Shown: in pieces, positions 49,037 through 58,083 of the stretch
How the letters are laid out: the number at the start of each line of letters is the position of its first letter
Numbering within the stretch: position 1 is the stretch's first letter
NCBI RefSeq assembly: GCF_004793475.1
Contig: NZ_SRYZ01000002.1
Coordinates: forward strand, 124,001-188,000
Direction: 5' to 3'
DNA from: Bacteroides muris (ex Afrizal et al. 2022)
GTDB taxonomy: Bacteria; Bacteroidota; Bacteroidia; Bacteroidales; Bacteroidaceae
Length of the DNA stretch: 64,000 nucleotides
Notes under the pieces: model-generated
What the model saw: the letters and a program-made list of their open reading frames with translations, nothing else
Told to the model about the DNA's origin: nothing
The model's database searches: none
Position numbers and translations under genes: made by a program

Positions 49037-50404
49037 TTATTTTAGAAAACCCAGTTCATTGATAAAAATCAGTGCAATTCCTGTTGGGGCGATGTATCTC
49101 AGAATGAATATCAGCAGCTTGTAGACGGATACTTTCAGAGTTCCGTTGTTGCTGACTTCTTCCCATACGATTTTTTTGTCCAGATGCCATCCTATGAAAA
49201 TGGAAATGAAGAAACCGCCTAACGGCAACATTAGCTTGGCTGTTACAAAGTCGAACAAATCGAACAGGTTTAGCCCGAATACGGTATAGCTCTTGCCGAT
49301 GCCGAGAGACAGTGAGCAGAAAACTCCCAAGAAAATGCAGCCGGCTGTTACGTATCTGGCTGCCTTGCTGCGTGAAAGCTTGAATTCTTCATGCAGATAG
49401 GCGGTTACCACTTCGTGCAGGGAAATAGTGGAAGTAAGTGCTGCCAATGCCAGTAGGATATAGAACATCAGAGATAGCAGGACTGCCAGCCAGGGAATAT
49501 TGCCGAATGCTTGCTGAAAGACATTGGGTAGGGTGATGAACAATAGACTGGGACCTGCATCCGGTTGGATACCCACAGAGAAGGCGGCAGGGAAGATGAT
49601 GAATCCTGCTAGGATGGCTACCATGGTGTCGATAGCGGCCACGTTGAGTGCCGTTTTGGACAAGTTTGTATCGTTACGGAAATAGGAAGCATACGTACAG
49701 AGACATCCCATCCCAAGACTCAGGGAGAAAAATGCCTGCCCCATAGCTCCAAGGAACACATTGCCGTCCACTTTGCTGAAGTCCGGTTTCAGCAGGAATT
49801 CAATGCCTGCTCCTGCACCGGGCAGGGATATGGAGCAGATGGCAAGGATTATCAATAGTACAAACAGCATCGGCATCATGATTTTGGCTGATTTTTCAAT
49901 GCCTTTTTCCACTCCTTTGACAATGATGAGATGGGTGGCCAGCAGGAATAGCACCAGCCAGATGACCGGACGCCAGGGGTTGCTGACAAAGCTGTTGAAG
50001 GATGCGATGAAATCGGCTGCCGACTTCCCGGCAAAACTGTTGGTAGCCGCTTCGCCGATAAACTCAAGCGTCCATCCTGCCACAACGGAGTAATATCCCA
50101 GAATAAGGAATCCGGCCAGTACGCCCATACGTCCTACCCAGCGCCAATGCGTGCCGGGTGCTAATTTCTGATAAGCCCTTGCCGTATTGGCACGCGAGTG
50201 CCTGCCGATGAGGAATTCTGCAATCATGATGGGGATGCCGAGAATGAGCACACAAACCAGGTATACAAGGATAAATGCCGCACCTCCGTGATTCCCGGTC
50301 TCAAACGGGAAACGCCAGATGTTACCTAAACCTACTGCGGAGCCTGCCGAGGCAAGTATGACGCCTAATTTGCTTCCGAAGTTAGCTCTGTCACTTTTTG
50401 TCAT
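49037..50404 (-). CDS. Neurotransmitter:sodium symporter family transporter
   Basis: The 455-residue protein has about 11-12 transmembrane segments and the NSS (LeuT) signature SAVGLGNIWRFPFETGNHGG in the first helix. LFFSLSLGMG-type and FIIFPAAFSVG segments are also recognisable. It imports an amino acid with Na+. The substrate cannot be deduced. It is transcribed divergently from the VanZ-like gene, with both -7 boxes in the 103-nt spacer, and is followed by the HhH gene. Confidence 0.92.
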   Translation of the reverse strand: MTKSDRANFGSKLGVILASAGSAVGLGNIWRFPFETGNHGGAAFILVYLVCVLILGIPIMIAEFLIGRHSRANTARAYQKLAPGTHWRWVGRMGVLAGFLILGYYSVVAGWTLEFIGEAATNSFAGKSAADFIASFNSFVSNPWRPVIWLVLFLLATHLIIVKGVEKGIEKSAKIMMPMLFVLLIILAICSISLPGAGAGIEFLLKPDFSKVDGNVFLGAMGQAFFSLSLGMGCLCTYASYFRNDTNLSKTALNVAAIDTMVAILAGFIIFPAAFSVGIQPDAGPSLLFITLPNVFQQAFGNIPWLAVLLSLMFYILLALAALTSTISLHEVVTAYLHEEFKLSRSKAARYVTAGCIFLGVFCSLSLGIGKSYTVFGLNLFDLFDFVTAKLMLPLGGFFISIFIGWHLDKKIVWEEVSNNGTLKVSVYKLLIFILRYIAPTGIALIFINELGFLK

Positions 50405-50453
50405 AAAACGTAGATTTTTCTTTCAATTCGTTATTAATACCACCTAAAACATG

Positions 50454-50481
50454 CAAATATAGAAAATGTTCTGTACTTTTG
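50454..50481. promoter_or_regulatory. Divergent overlapping promoters (NSS and VanZ-like genes)
   Basis: TATATTTG on the - strand (50461-50454) and TACTTTTG on the + strand (50474-50481) are both perfect TAnnTTTG boxes only 12 nt apart, so the two promoters are likely to compete. The + box rules out the longer VanZ-like start at 50466. Confidence 0.65.
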
Positions 50482-50507
50482 CGCACAGTTCGTTGATAAT
50501 TTGGTAT

Positions 50508-50891
50508 ATGCTATATTATATTAAGAAATATCCGGTGTCGCTTTTTATTATTCTGACGGTGATTTATCTTTCATTCTTTAAACCGCCTTCTACAGAAATA
50601 AGCAAGATTCCCAATATAGACAAGGTGGTGCATATCTGTATGTATTTCGGTATGTCAGGAATGCTGTGGCTGGAGTTTTTTCGCGCTCACCGGAGAGACA
50701 ACGCCCCTTTATGGCATGCATGGGCAGGGGCGTTTGTCTGTCCCGTTTTGTTCAGCGGAATGGTGGAGTTGCTGCAAGAATACTGCACGACATACCGTGG
50801 CGGAGACTGGCTGGATTTTGCGGCCAATACCATGGGAGCGGTGCTTGCATCAATGGTCGGCTATTTCATTTTAAGGCCGAGGATGAAATAG
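50508..50891 (+). CDS. VanZ-like family membrane protein
   Basis: The 127-residue protein has about four hydrophobic segments and VanZ-like landmarks: FFKPPSTEISKIPNIDKVVH, CMYFGMSGMLWLEF, and the C-terminal YRGGDWLDFAANTMGAVLAS. The VanZ family is linked with teicoplanin resistance in enterococci, but most members have no known function. The ATG at 50508 is used because the promoter lies upstream of it. It runs tail-to-tail into murF with only 2 nt between the stops. Confidence 0.88.
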   Translation: MLYYIKKYPVSLFIILTVIYLSFFKPPSTEISKIPNIDKVVHICMYFGMSGMLWLEFFRAHRRDNAPLWHAWAGAFVCPVLFSGMVELLQEYCTTYRGGDWLDFAANTMGAVLASMVGYFILRPRMK

Positions 50892-50893
50892 GA

Positions 50894-52192
50894 TTATAAG
50901 TATTCAACTACGGAACTTAGCTTGATTCCGTTCGATCCTTTTATCAGAATTGTTTTCCCACAAGGTTTCTCTCTTTGCAGCTCTGCGATGAGTGCGGTTA
51001 CATCGGGATAACTCTGATAAGAGTGGCGTGTGGCGGCAAACAATTCCCCTACAAGAGCTACGTTCTTGAATCCGCATTCTTCCAGATAGTCTGTAATCTT
51101 CTGGTGCTCGTCGGCACTGTCTTTGCCCAACTCCCGCATATCTCCTAATATCAGCATTTTGTTTTCGGCCTGCATGTTCCGGAAGTTACTGATGGAAGCC
51201 ATCATGCTGGTGGGATTGGCATTATAGGCATCGATAATCAGAGTGTTGTCCGCTGTTTTTTTTAGTTGTGAACGGTTGTTTTGCGGGGTATATCCGGCCA
51301 GTGCCTTGTTTATTTTCTCCGGTTCCACACCAAAAAAATGTCCGATGGTGACAGCTGCCAGAGCATTGGGGAAGTTATATTCACCGATAAGCTGGGTTTG
51401 TACTTCGTGATATTTGCTTTCATTGCCCGTTTTCCACTCGAAGGTGAGGTAAGGAGAATTGCCGGTGACGTGTCCGTTGATGTACAGTCCGTCCTCATTG
51501 CCGTAGGCAATCTGACGGAGTCCGTAGGCTATCTTTTTTAAGCAGGGATTGTCGTTATGGATGAAGATGGTAGCTTCTTTCCGCATCCGCAGATAGTCGT
51601 ACATCTCTCCTTTGGTTTTGATGACTCCTTCAAAAGAGCCGAATCCTTCCAGATGTGCTTTTCCTACGTTGGTAATTATTCCGTAGTCAGGTTCGGCTAT
51701 CTCTACCAGCTCCTTGATGTCTCCCGGGTGGCTGGCACCCATTTCCACCACGGCAAGGTCGTGTTCAGGGCGCAGGCGGAGCAAAGTGAGGGGAACACCG
51801 ATGTGATTGTTCAAATTTCCCAAGGTATAGAGCACGTTGTGAGTTTGCGAAAGTACGGTGGACATCAGCTCCTTGGTAGTAGTCTTTCCGTTTGTACCCG
51901 TAATGCCGATGATAGGGGTACGCATTTGCCGACGGTGGTAATTGGCAAGTTGTTGCAAGGTTTTCAAGCTGTTTTCCACCACGATGTATCGTGTATCGCC
52001 TTCGGGGGCATAGGCTTCTTCGTCCACTATGGCATAAGCGCTTCCGCTTTCCAGCGCCCGGGAGGCAAAGGCATTTCCGTTGAACGACTCGCCTTTCAGC
52101 GCAATGAATAAAGAGCCTTGGGGGCAGTTACGGCTGTCAGTAGTGACACTGGCGCATGCTAGGAATATTTGATGTATAGCTGTTATATCCAT
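50894..52192 (-). CDS. murF: UDP-MurNAc-tripeptide:D-alanyl-D-alanine ligase
   Basis: The 432-residue Mur ligase adds D-Ala-D-Ala to UDP-MurNAc-tripeptide in the cytoplasm, the last soluble step of peptidoglycan precursor synthesis. The ATP-binding GITGTNGKTTTKE near residue 99, VVEMGASHPGDIKELVEIAE and NALAAVTIG are characteristic, and the C-terminal domain has DAYNANPTSM and ILGDMRELG. Length is usual for Bacteroidetes. It has its own - strand TATCTTTG at 52246-52239 and is divergent from folP. Confidence 0.96.
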   Translation of the reverse strand: MDITAIHQIFLACASVTTDSRNCPQGSLFIALKGESFNGNAFASRALESGSAYAIVDEEAYAPEGDTRYIVVENSLKTLQQLANYHRRQMRTPIIGITGTNGKTTTKELMSTVLSQTHNVLYTLGNLNNHIGVPLTLLRLRPEHDLAVVEMGASHPGDIKELVEIAEPDYGIITNVGKAHLEGFGSFEGVIKTKGEMYDYLRMRKEATIFIHNDNPCLKKIAYGLRQIAYGNEDGLYINGHVTGNSPYLTFEWKTGNESKYHEVQTQLIGEYNFPNALAAVTIGHFFGVEPEKINKALAGYTPQNNRSQLKKTADNTLIIDAYNANPTSMMASISNFRNMQAENKMLILGDMRELGKDSADEHQKITDYLEECGFKNVALVGELFAATRHSYQSYPDVTALIAELQREKPCGKTILIKGSNGIKLSSVVEYL

Positions 52193-52238
52193 GACTTTAT
52201 AATTAAATCAATCTGGTAATTTGTAGTGAACCATTGTG

Positions 52239-52339
52239 CAAAGATATAGTTTTAATCTTCTCTCTTCTTGGACACAAGCAAAAAACTTATCAGTTTTATG
52301 AGTTTATGTATTTTGAAACCACTTTTTTGTTTACATTTG
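52239..52339. promoter_or_regulatory. Divergent promoters of murF and folP
   Basis: The - strand TATCTTTG (52246-52239) precedes murF by about 47 nt. The + strand TACATTTG (52332-52339), with a TTTG at 52312-52315, precedes folP by 26 nt. Confidence 0.62.
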
Positions 52340-52365
52340 CAGGTACTATATAGAATAGAGAGCCT

Positions 52366-53217
52366 ATGGAAATTCCAACTACCAAATATATAAATGTCAA
52401 CGGTTCGTTGCTAGACCTCTCCAAGTCTCGTGTCATGGGCGTACTGAACGTTACTCCTGATTCCTTTTATGCCGGTAGCCGTACACAGACAGAGGTGGAA
52501 ATTGCACGTCGGGTAAAACAAATAGTTTCGGAGGGAGCGGCCATTATTGACATAGGTGCTTACTCCTCCCGTCCCAATGCCGACAATGTCTCTGCTTGGG
52601 AGGAGATGGAACGGTTGCGTATGGGCTTGAAAATACTTTTTGAGATACAGCCGGATGCTGTGGTGTCGGTAGACACTTTCAGGGCGGATGTGGCAAGAAT
52701 GTGTGTGGAGGAGTATGGTGTTGCCATCATCAATGATATTGCGGCCGGTGAGATGGATGCGGATATGTTCCATACCGTTGCGGCGTTGAACGTACCTTAT
52801 ATTATGATGCACATGCAAGGTACTCCGCAAAGTATGCAACAGCATCCTCATTACGACAATCTTCTGAAAGAGGTTTTCCTGTATTTTGCACGCAAGGTGC
52901 AGCAATTACGTGACTTAGGTGTGAAAGACATCATTCTGGACCCCGGTTTCGGCTTTGGAAAGACAATGGAACATAATTATGAATTGCTGTCCCATCTGGA
53001 AGAGTTCCGCATTTTTGAGTTGCCCTTGCTGGTAGGTGTTTCACGTAAATCGATGATATACCGCTTGTTGGACATTACTCCTCAGGAGGCGCTGAATGGT
53101 ACCACGGTGCTCGATACCATCTGTCTGCTGAAAGGTGCTGACATCCTTCGCGTACACGACGTGAAAGAAGCCGTGGAAACCGTACGGATTGTGCAAGCCA
53201 TGCAAAATAATTCATAA
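52366..53217 (+). CDS. folP: Dihydropteroate synthase
   Basis: The 283-residue TIM-barrel enzyme joins p-aminobenzoate to hydroxymethyl-dihydropterin diphosphate in folate synthesis and is the sulfonamide target. Motifs: MGVLNVTPDSFYAGS (residues about 25-39), IIDIGAYSSRP, VSVDTFRADVA, INDIAAG, MHMQGTPQ, DPGFGFGKT and VGVSRKS. It leads folP-cdaA, with an 18-nt spacer to cdaA, an arrangement conserved in Bacteroidetes. The start at 52366 matches the promoter. Confidence 0.97.
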   Translation: MEIPTTKYINVNGSLLDLSKSRVMGVLNVTPDSFYAGSRTQTEVEIARRVKQIVSEGAAIIDIGAYSSRPNADNVSAWEEMERLRMGLKILFEIQPDAVVSVDTFRADVARMCVEEYGVAIINDIAAGEMDADMFHTVAALNVPYIMMHMQGTPQSMQQHPHYDNLLKEVFLYFARKVQQLRDLGVKDIILDPGFGFGKTMEHNYELLSHLEEFRIFELPLLVGVSRKSMIYRLLDITPQEALNGTTVLDTICLLKGADILRVHDVKEAVETVRIVQAMQNNS

Positions 53218-53235
53218 CTTATAACTCAATTCGCT

Positions 53236-54000
53236 GTGTTTTTTGAATTTGGAATAAAAGATTTTATAGATATTCTGTTAGTGGCTTTCTTGCTATATTA
53301 TACGTATAAGCTGATGAAAGCCTCCGGCTCTATAAATGTGTTTACGGGTATCTTGGTGTTTATCCTGATATGGCTGGTGGTGTCACAGGTGTTGGAGATG
53401 AAATTGCTTGGCTCCATCTTCGACAAGCTGGTCAGTGTGGGCGTGTTGGCGCTTATCATTTTGTTTCAGGACGAGATACGGCGCTTCCTGCTGACACTCG
53501 GCTCGCATCAGCATGCCAGTGCGCTGGTGCGCTTCTTCACTGGCAATAAGAAAGAGAAGTTGGAGCATGACGATATTATGCCGGTGGTAATGGCATGTAT
53601 CAGTATGGGAAAACAGAAGGTTGGTGCCTTGATTGTTGTTGAGCATAATCTGCCTTTGGATGATGTGGTGCGTACGGGAGAAATTATCAATGCTGATATA
53701 AACCAGCGCTTGATTGAGAATATTTTCTTTAAGAACAGTCCGTTGCACGATGGAGCGATGGTTATCAGTAAGAAACGTATCAAGGCGGCGGGATGTATCC
53801 TGCCTGTTTCCCATAATTTGGACATTCCCAAGGAATTGGGGTTGAGGCATCGTGCCGCCATGGGAATTTCCCAGGTGTCTGATGCTCATGCCATCATTGT
53901 GTCGGAGGAAACCGGAGGTATTTCAGTGGCTTACAAAGGACAATTCTATCTGCGCCTGAATGCTGAGGAATTGGAAAGTTTGTTAACAAAGGAAAGCTGA
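53236..54000 (+). CDS. cdaA: Diadenylate cyclase (CdaA/DisA_N type)
   Basis: The 254-residue membrane-bound enzyme makes cyclic di-AMP from ATP, a second messenger for potassium, osmotic and wall control. After three N-terminal membrane segments (IDILLVAFLLYYTYKL, FTGILVFILIWLVVSQVL, LVSVGVLALIILF) comes the DAC domain with FFKNSPLHDGAMVI and GLRHRAAMGISQVSDAHAII, the DGA and RHR catalytic motifs. It starts with GTG at 53236, which gives the expected FFEFGIKDFIDILL N-terminus; no in-frame ATG fits. It sits 18 nt after folP. Confidence 0.93.
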   Translation: MFFEFGIKDFIDILLVAFLLYYTYKLMKASGSINVFTGILVFILIWLVVSQVLEMKLLGSIFDKLVSVGVLALIILFQDEIRRFLLTLGSHQHASALVRFFTGNKKEKLEHDDIMPVVMACISMGKQKVGALIVVEHNLPLDDVVRTGEIINADINQRLIENIFFKNSPLHDGAMVISKKRIKAAGCILPVSHNLDIPKELGLRHRAAMGISQVSDAHAIIVSEETGGISVAYKGQFYLRLNAEELESLLTKES

Positions 54001-54082
54001 GGTGTGACAAAATCTTCTGCTTTTACGTCATATAACATATGATATAAAACAAAAAATATCTTATAACTAATAACTGAAAAGG

Positions 54083-55621
54083 ATGGATAGACGAAATTTC
54101 TTACGGACGGGAAGTCTGGCGATGTTAGGTTCGCTGGCGGTACCCTCGTTGGCTATGCCTGCGTCAGTACGCGGAGCTTTAGGAGGAGCAGATAATCAGT
54201 CTGCCGTAGCTTCGGCAATGGCTCATTTTGGCGTAACAGAGGCTGACTTGAAGAAAGTGATGGTTGCCGCTCTGGAAAAAGGCGGTAATTATGCCGACCT
54301 TTATTTTGAACACACATTCAACAACAGTGTGGTTCTGATGGACGGCAAAGTAAACAGATGCGGTTCTAACATAGACTTCGGTATGGGCGTGCGCGTATTG
54401 GCGGGCGACCAGACAGGCTATGCTTACGTAGAGGGAGTAACTTTGGAAGAAATGTTGCGTGCTGCCCGGACAGCAGCACGTATTGCTTCTTCGGGCAAGG
54501 CAGGCAAGCCGGTGGGGCTGACGGAAAAGACAATTGCCAAAAGCCGCTATGCCGTCGCCGAACCTTGGGAGGACGTAAGTATCAAGACTAAAATCCCCTA
54601 TCTGGAAAAACTGAACGAAAAGATTTTCTCTTTGGATAATCGGGTGCGCAAGGTGCAGGCATCACTTTCAGATACTACCTCGCACGTGCTTTTCTGCAAT
54701 TCCGAGGGTGTGAGCTACTATGATTATCGCCCGATGGTCTCTTTTGCGGCTGTCTGTATCATGGAAGAAAATGGAAAGATGGAGAACGGTTATGCTGCTC
54801 GTTCTTACCGTAAGGGGTTTGAATTCCTGACGGACGACATCGTGGATATTCTTGCACGTGAGGCGGTGGATAAGACTGCTATCTTGTTCAAGGCTGTGAA
54901 ACCCAAAGGTGGCGAAATGCCTGTCGTGATGGGGGCAGGCGGTTCGGGTATCTTGTTGCACGAAGCCATAGGACATGCTTTTGAAGCCGATTTCAACCGG
55001 AAACGTACTTCCATCTTCTGCGACCTCCTTGGAAAGAAGATTTGCAACGAACATATCAATGTGGTGGACGACGGTACCATCGCCTTCAATCGCGGCTCTG
55101 TAAACTTTGATGATGAAGGAGTGGAAGGACAAAAGACCTATATCGTGAAAGAGGGAATACTGACCAGTTACCTGCATGACCGTATTAGTGCCAAGCACTA
55201 TGGTGTGGCTCCTACCGGAAACGGACGTCGCGATACTTTCCGCAATACTCCTATTCCTCGTATGCGTGCCACTTACATGGAAGCAGGCAACGTGAAAGAG
55301 GAAGACATTATCTCCACCGTGAAGAATGGTATCTATTGCGACCAGTTCACTAACGGCCAGGTACAAATCGGTGCCGGAGACTTTACCTTCTTCGTTAAAT
55401 CGGGTTACTTGATTGAAGACGGCAAACTGACGCAACCTGTCAAGGATATCAACATCATCGGAAACGGTCCGAAGGCATTGGCAGACATTACGATGGTGGC
55501 AAGCAATGATAAGATTGACAACGGTACATGGACGTGTGGCAAAGATGGTCAGTCTTGTCCCGTTACCTGTGGTATGCCGTCGGCACTGGTCAGCAAACTG
55601 ACTGTGGGAGGTGAAAGTTAA
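54083..55621 (+). CDS. tldD: TldD-family metalloprotease with twin-arginine-like signal
   Basis: The 512-residue protein has the TldD zinc motif HEAIGHAFEAD (HExxxH at residues 293-298) and the downstream family end FTFFVKSGYLIEDGKLTQPV. TldD works with TldE to degrade unfolded peptides or process modified peptides. Unusually it starts MDRRNFLRTGSLAMLGSLAV, a twin-arginine-type (RRNFLR) signal, while E. coli TldD is cytosolic. The partner gene follows 88 nt downstream. Whether the product is really exported by Tat is untested. Confidence 0.88.
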   Translation: MDRRNFLRTGSLAMLGSLAVPSLAMPASVRGALGGADNQSAVASAMAHFGVTEADLKKVMVAALEKGGNYADLYFEHTFNNSVVLMDGKVNRCGSNIDFGMGVRVLAGDQTGYAYVEGVTLEEMLRAARTAARIASSGKAGKPVGLTEKTIAKSRYAVAEPWEDVSIKTKIPYLEKLNEKIFSLDNRVRKVQASLSDTTSHVLFCNSEGVSYYDYRPMVSFAAVCIMEENGKMENGYAARSYRKGFEFLTDDIVDILAREAVDKTAILFKAVKPKGGEMPVVMGAGGSGILLHEAIGHAFEADFNRKRTSIFCDLLGKKICNEHINVVDDGTIAFNRGSVNFDDEGVEGQKTYIVKEGILTSYLHDRISAKHYGVAPTGNGRRDTFRNTPIPRMRATYMEAGNVKEEDIISTVKNGIYCDQFTNGQVQIGAGDFTFFVKSGYLIEDGKLTQPVKDINIIGNGPKALADITMVASNDKIDNGTWTCGKDGQSCPVTCGMPSALVSKLTVGGES

Positions 55622-55709
55622 ATATTAATGGAGAATTGATAGCTGATGATTGATAATGTTTCTTTCATTGTCAACTATCAACTGTCAACTATCACTATCA
55701 ATTAAGGAT
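55622..55709. repeat. Heptad tandem repeats before tldE
   Basis: The spacer is made of TGATAGC / TGATGAT units and then TCAACTA / TCAACTG units (from about 55672), followed by an AAGGA-like sequence just before ATG 55710. The repeat is open in the tldE frame, so a spurious longer start at 55650 exists. Confidence 0.78.
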
Positions 55710-57029
55710 ATGATTACAGACGACAATAAAAAATTGGCACAATGGGCTATGGAGTATGCCTTGAAGAACGGCTGCCAAGCAGCCAAACTGGTGCTGTATA
55801 CGAACTCTAATTCTTCTTTCGAACTGCGTGACGGCAAGATGGACCGTTTGCAGCAGGCTACGGAAAACGGATTGGGACTGAATCTTTATGTGGACGGACG
55901 TTTCGGCTCGTTCTCTACCAATCGCTTGAACAAAAAAGAATTGGAAACACTGATTAAGAACGGTATCGATTCTACCCGTTATCTGGCAGTGGATGAGTCG
56001 CGTATCTTGGCCGATCCGGCACGTTACTATAAAGGGGGAAAACCCGATTTGCAACTTTTTGACAAGACGCTCTACAATCTCAACCCCGATGACAAAGTGG
56101 AACTGGCCAAGGTTGCGGCCGGAGAAGTGATGGGCAAAGACGAACGTGTTATTTCGGTAGATTCTTCCTACAGCGACGGTGAAAGTTCTTCTTACCGCTT
56201 GATAAGCAATGGCTTTGAAGGAGAATCGAAAAGCACTTGGTTCTCTGTGTCGGCCAGCGTTTCCATAAAGGGAGAAGGAGAGGCGCGTCCGCAGGATTAT
56301 TGGTATGGTTCATCCTTGTTCTATGATAAACTGACCAAAACGGGAATCGGTGCCAAGGCATTGGAACGCGTATTGCGCAAGTTGGGACAGAAGAAAGCAA
56401 AGTCGGGTAAATATACAATGGTGGTTGATCCTATGAATGTGGGAAATCTGCTCAGCCCGATGCTAAGTGCATTGTACGGTAGTGCTCTGCAGCAAAAGAA
56501 CTCCTTCCTGATGGATAAGCTGGATGCGAAAGTGGCTTCCAGTCTCTTCACGTTGCGTGACGAGCCGCATGCTATCGGTGCAAACGGTTCACGCTATTTT
56601 GACAACGAAGGGGTGGCCACACAGCCGCGTGCTATCTTTGACGGAGGAGTATTGAAAACTTATTTCATTGATACTTACAATGCCAAAAAAATGGGTGTGG
56701 CTCCTACCATCAGTTCGCCTTCGCGCCTGATTCTGACACCGGGCGACAAAGACCTGAAGGGGTTGGTGGCCGATGTGCAGCAAGGAATCTTGGTTACCGG
56801 TTTCAATGGAGGAAACAGCAACAGCAGCACCGGAGATTTCTCTTACGGTATAGAGGGTTTCTTAATTGAAAACGGACAGCTGACACAGCCCGTCAACGAG
56901 ATGAATGTGACGGGTAATATGATTACGTTGTGGAATTCTCTGGCAGCCGTGGGTAATGACCCGCAGCCGAACCGCTCATGGCAGATTCCTTCGCTGGTAT
57001 TCGATGGGGTTAACTTCAGCGGATTGTAA
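55710..57029 (+). CDS. TldE/PmbA-family protein (second subunit)
   Basis: The 439-residue protein is the TldE/PmbA partner: LVLYTNSNSSFELRDGKMDR at the N-terminus, then VDPMNVGNLLSPMLSALYGS and SYGIEGFLIENGQLTQPVNE near the end. The zinc HExxxH is absent, as expected for TldE, which acts together with the metal-bearing TldD. ATG 55710 is used; an upstream frame through the repeats (from 55650) would add LSLSTINCQLSLS-type repeat peptide. Unlike TldD it has no signal sequence. It ends 2 nt from the convergent GNAT gene. Confidence 0.85.
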   Translation: MITDDNKKLAQWAMEYALKNGCQAAKLVLYTNSNSSFELRDGKMDRLQQATENGLGLNLYVDGRFGSFSTNRLNKKELETLIKNGIDSTRYLAVDESRILADPARYYKGGKPDLQLFDKTLYNLNPDDKVELAKVAAGEVMGKDERVISVDSSYSDGESSSYRLISNGFEGESKSTWFSVSASVSIKGEGEARPQDYWYGSSLFYDKLTKTGIGAKALERVLRKLGQKKAKSGKYTMVVDPMNVGNLLSPMLSALYGSALQQKNSFLMDKLDAKVASSLFTLRDEPHAIGANGSRYFDNEGVATQPRAIFDGGVLKTYFIDTYNAKKMGVAPTISSPSRLILTPGDKDLKGLVADVQQGILVTGFNGGNSNSSTGDFSYGIEGFLIENGQLTQPVNEMNVTGNMITLWNSLAAVGNDPQPNRSWQIPSLVFDGVNFSGL

Positions 57030-57031
57030 TG

Positions 57032-58048
57032 CTAGTTCAGCATCAGGCTCATATATGGGCTTGATGTTGTAAATATCTTTTCGGTGAGTTCGCCGATTGT
57101 AAGTGCCAAGTGGCTGCCCGGCAGACGCTTGGCACTATTCATACATTTACCATTGTTCAGGTAGTAGTAGCCGTTATTGGCACTGACCTGTTCATCGGTA
57201 AGATGAATGTTGAGTTTCAGTTCCGGATGGGCTGCGGCATAGATTTGCAACATGGTTTTGGCATTGATGATGCGTGCCATGCCCAAAAGTTGGCTTTCAT
57301 CGGTAGCGGGAGGAGTGAGAACCCGGACGGACGGGAGATTCAGGCTTTGGCAGATAAGTTGAAGCAGTAAGGTTTTTGTTGCAGGAGTATCTGACACGAT
57401 TTCTCCAATGCGCCAGTAGTCTTTCCTTATAGGATAGGTAATGGCCAAAGCTGTGATTTTCTCTCCTTTGTTCAAAGTGCAAACGGAGCCCTTCTCCAGT
57501 TGCAAATCGGCAATGATAACCCGGAAATCCTCCTCCGTATGCTGGATGCAGCAAGGGCACTCCCGTAATTTCCGATTGAAATATTCATATTTTTTTTCAG
57601 TATATTCGGCAGACATTTCCAGGGTAAAGCCCGTGTCGGCTGCCGGTGTGTCGGAAGCGATGAATGTCTCTTCGGTATAACGGAATACGGGGGCATAACC
57701 GCTCCGAGCATAGTAGTCGAACAGCCACGGTTCTGCCGGTATCAGGGTAGACAAGGAGGCATTATTGTGCAACATCCGTGCAAAGGCTTGCGATAACAGC
57801 TCTTGCATTACGCCCCGATTACGGTAGTCAGGATGTGTGCAGGCGCCTGATATATAGGCTGTATGAATATCTTCTCCTTCGAACGTCATAGGATAAGGCA
57901 ACATCTGTAGGGCGGCAATCACTTCTTCACCGCTCTGGATGGCAATATTGACATCATTGTTATAGCGGAGTTGAAAATACATTTCAGTAAACTCCTCGCT
58001 ATCATTGAAACAGAGCTTCCATAAATTCTTTACCTTTTCTTGTGTCAT
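57032..58048 (-). CDS. GNAT acetyltransferase, Eis-like two-domain type
   Basis: The 338-residue protein has an N-terminal GNAT domain with ACTHPDYRNRGVMQELLSQA, the acetyl-CoA pocket (RxxGxx), preceded by VIAALQMLPY. A second GNAT-like part and a C-terminal sterol-carrier-like domain follow, giving the length of Eis-type acetyltransferases. The substrate is unknown. ATG 58048 is used; the frame opens one codon earlier at TTG. It follows the DUF2156-type gene by 35 nt and is probably cotranscribed with it. Confidence 0.83.
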   Translation of the reverse strand: MTQEKVKNLWKLCFNDSEEFTEMYFQLRYNNDVNIAIQSGEEVIAALQMLPYPMTFEGEDIHTAYISGACTHPDYRNRGVMQELLSQAFARMLHNNASLSTLIPAEPWLFDYYARSGYAPVFRYTEETFIASDTPAADTGFTLEMSAEYTEKKYEYFNRKLRECPCCIQHTEEDFRVIIADLQLEKGSVCTLNKGEKITALAITYPIRKDYWRIGEIVSDTPATKTLLLQLICQSLNLPSVRVLTPPATDESQLLGMARIINAKTMLQIYAAAHPELKLNIHLTDEQVSANNGYYYLNNGKCMNSAKRLPGSHLALTIGELTEKIFTTSSPYMSLMLN

Positions 58049-58083
58049 CAACCCCTTGTCTTTTTAATCCCTACCCCTTACTT

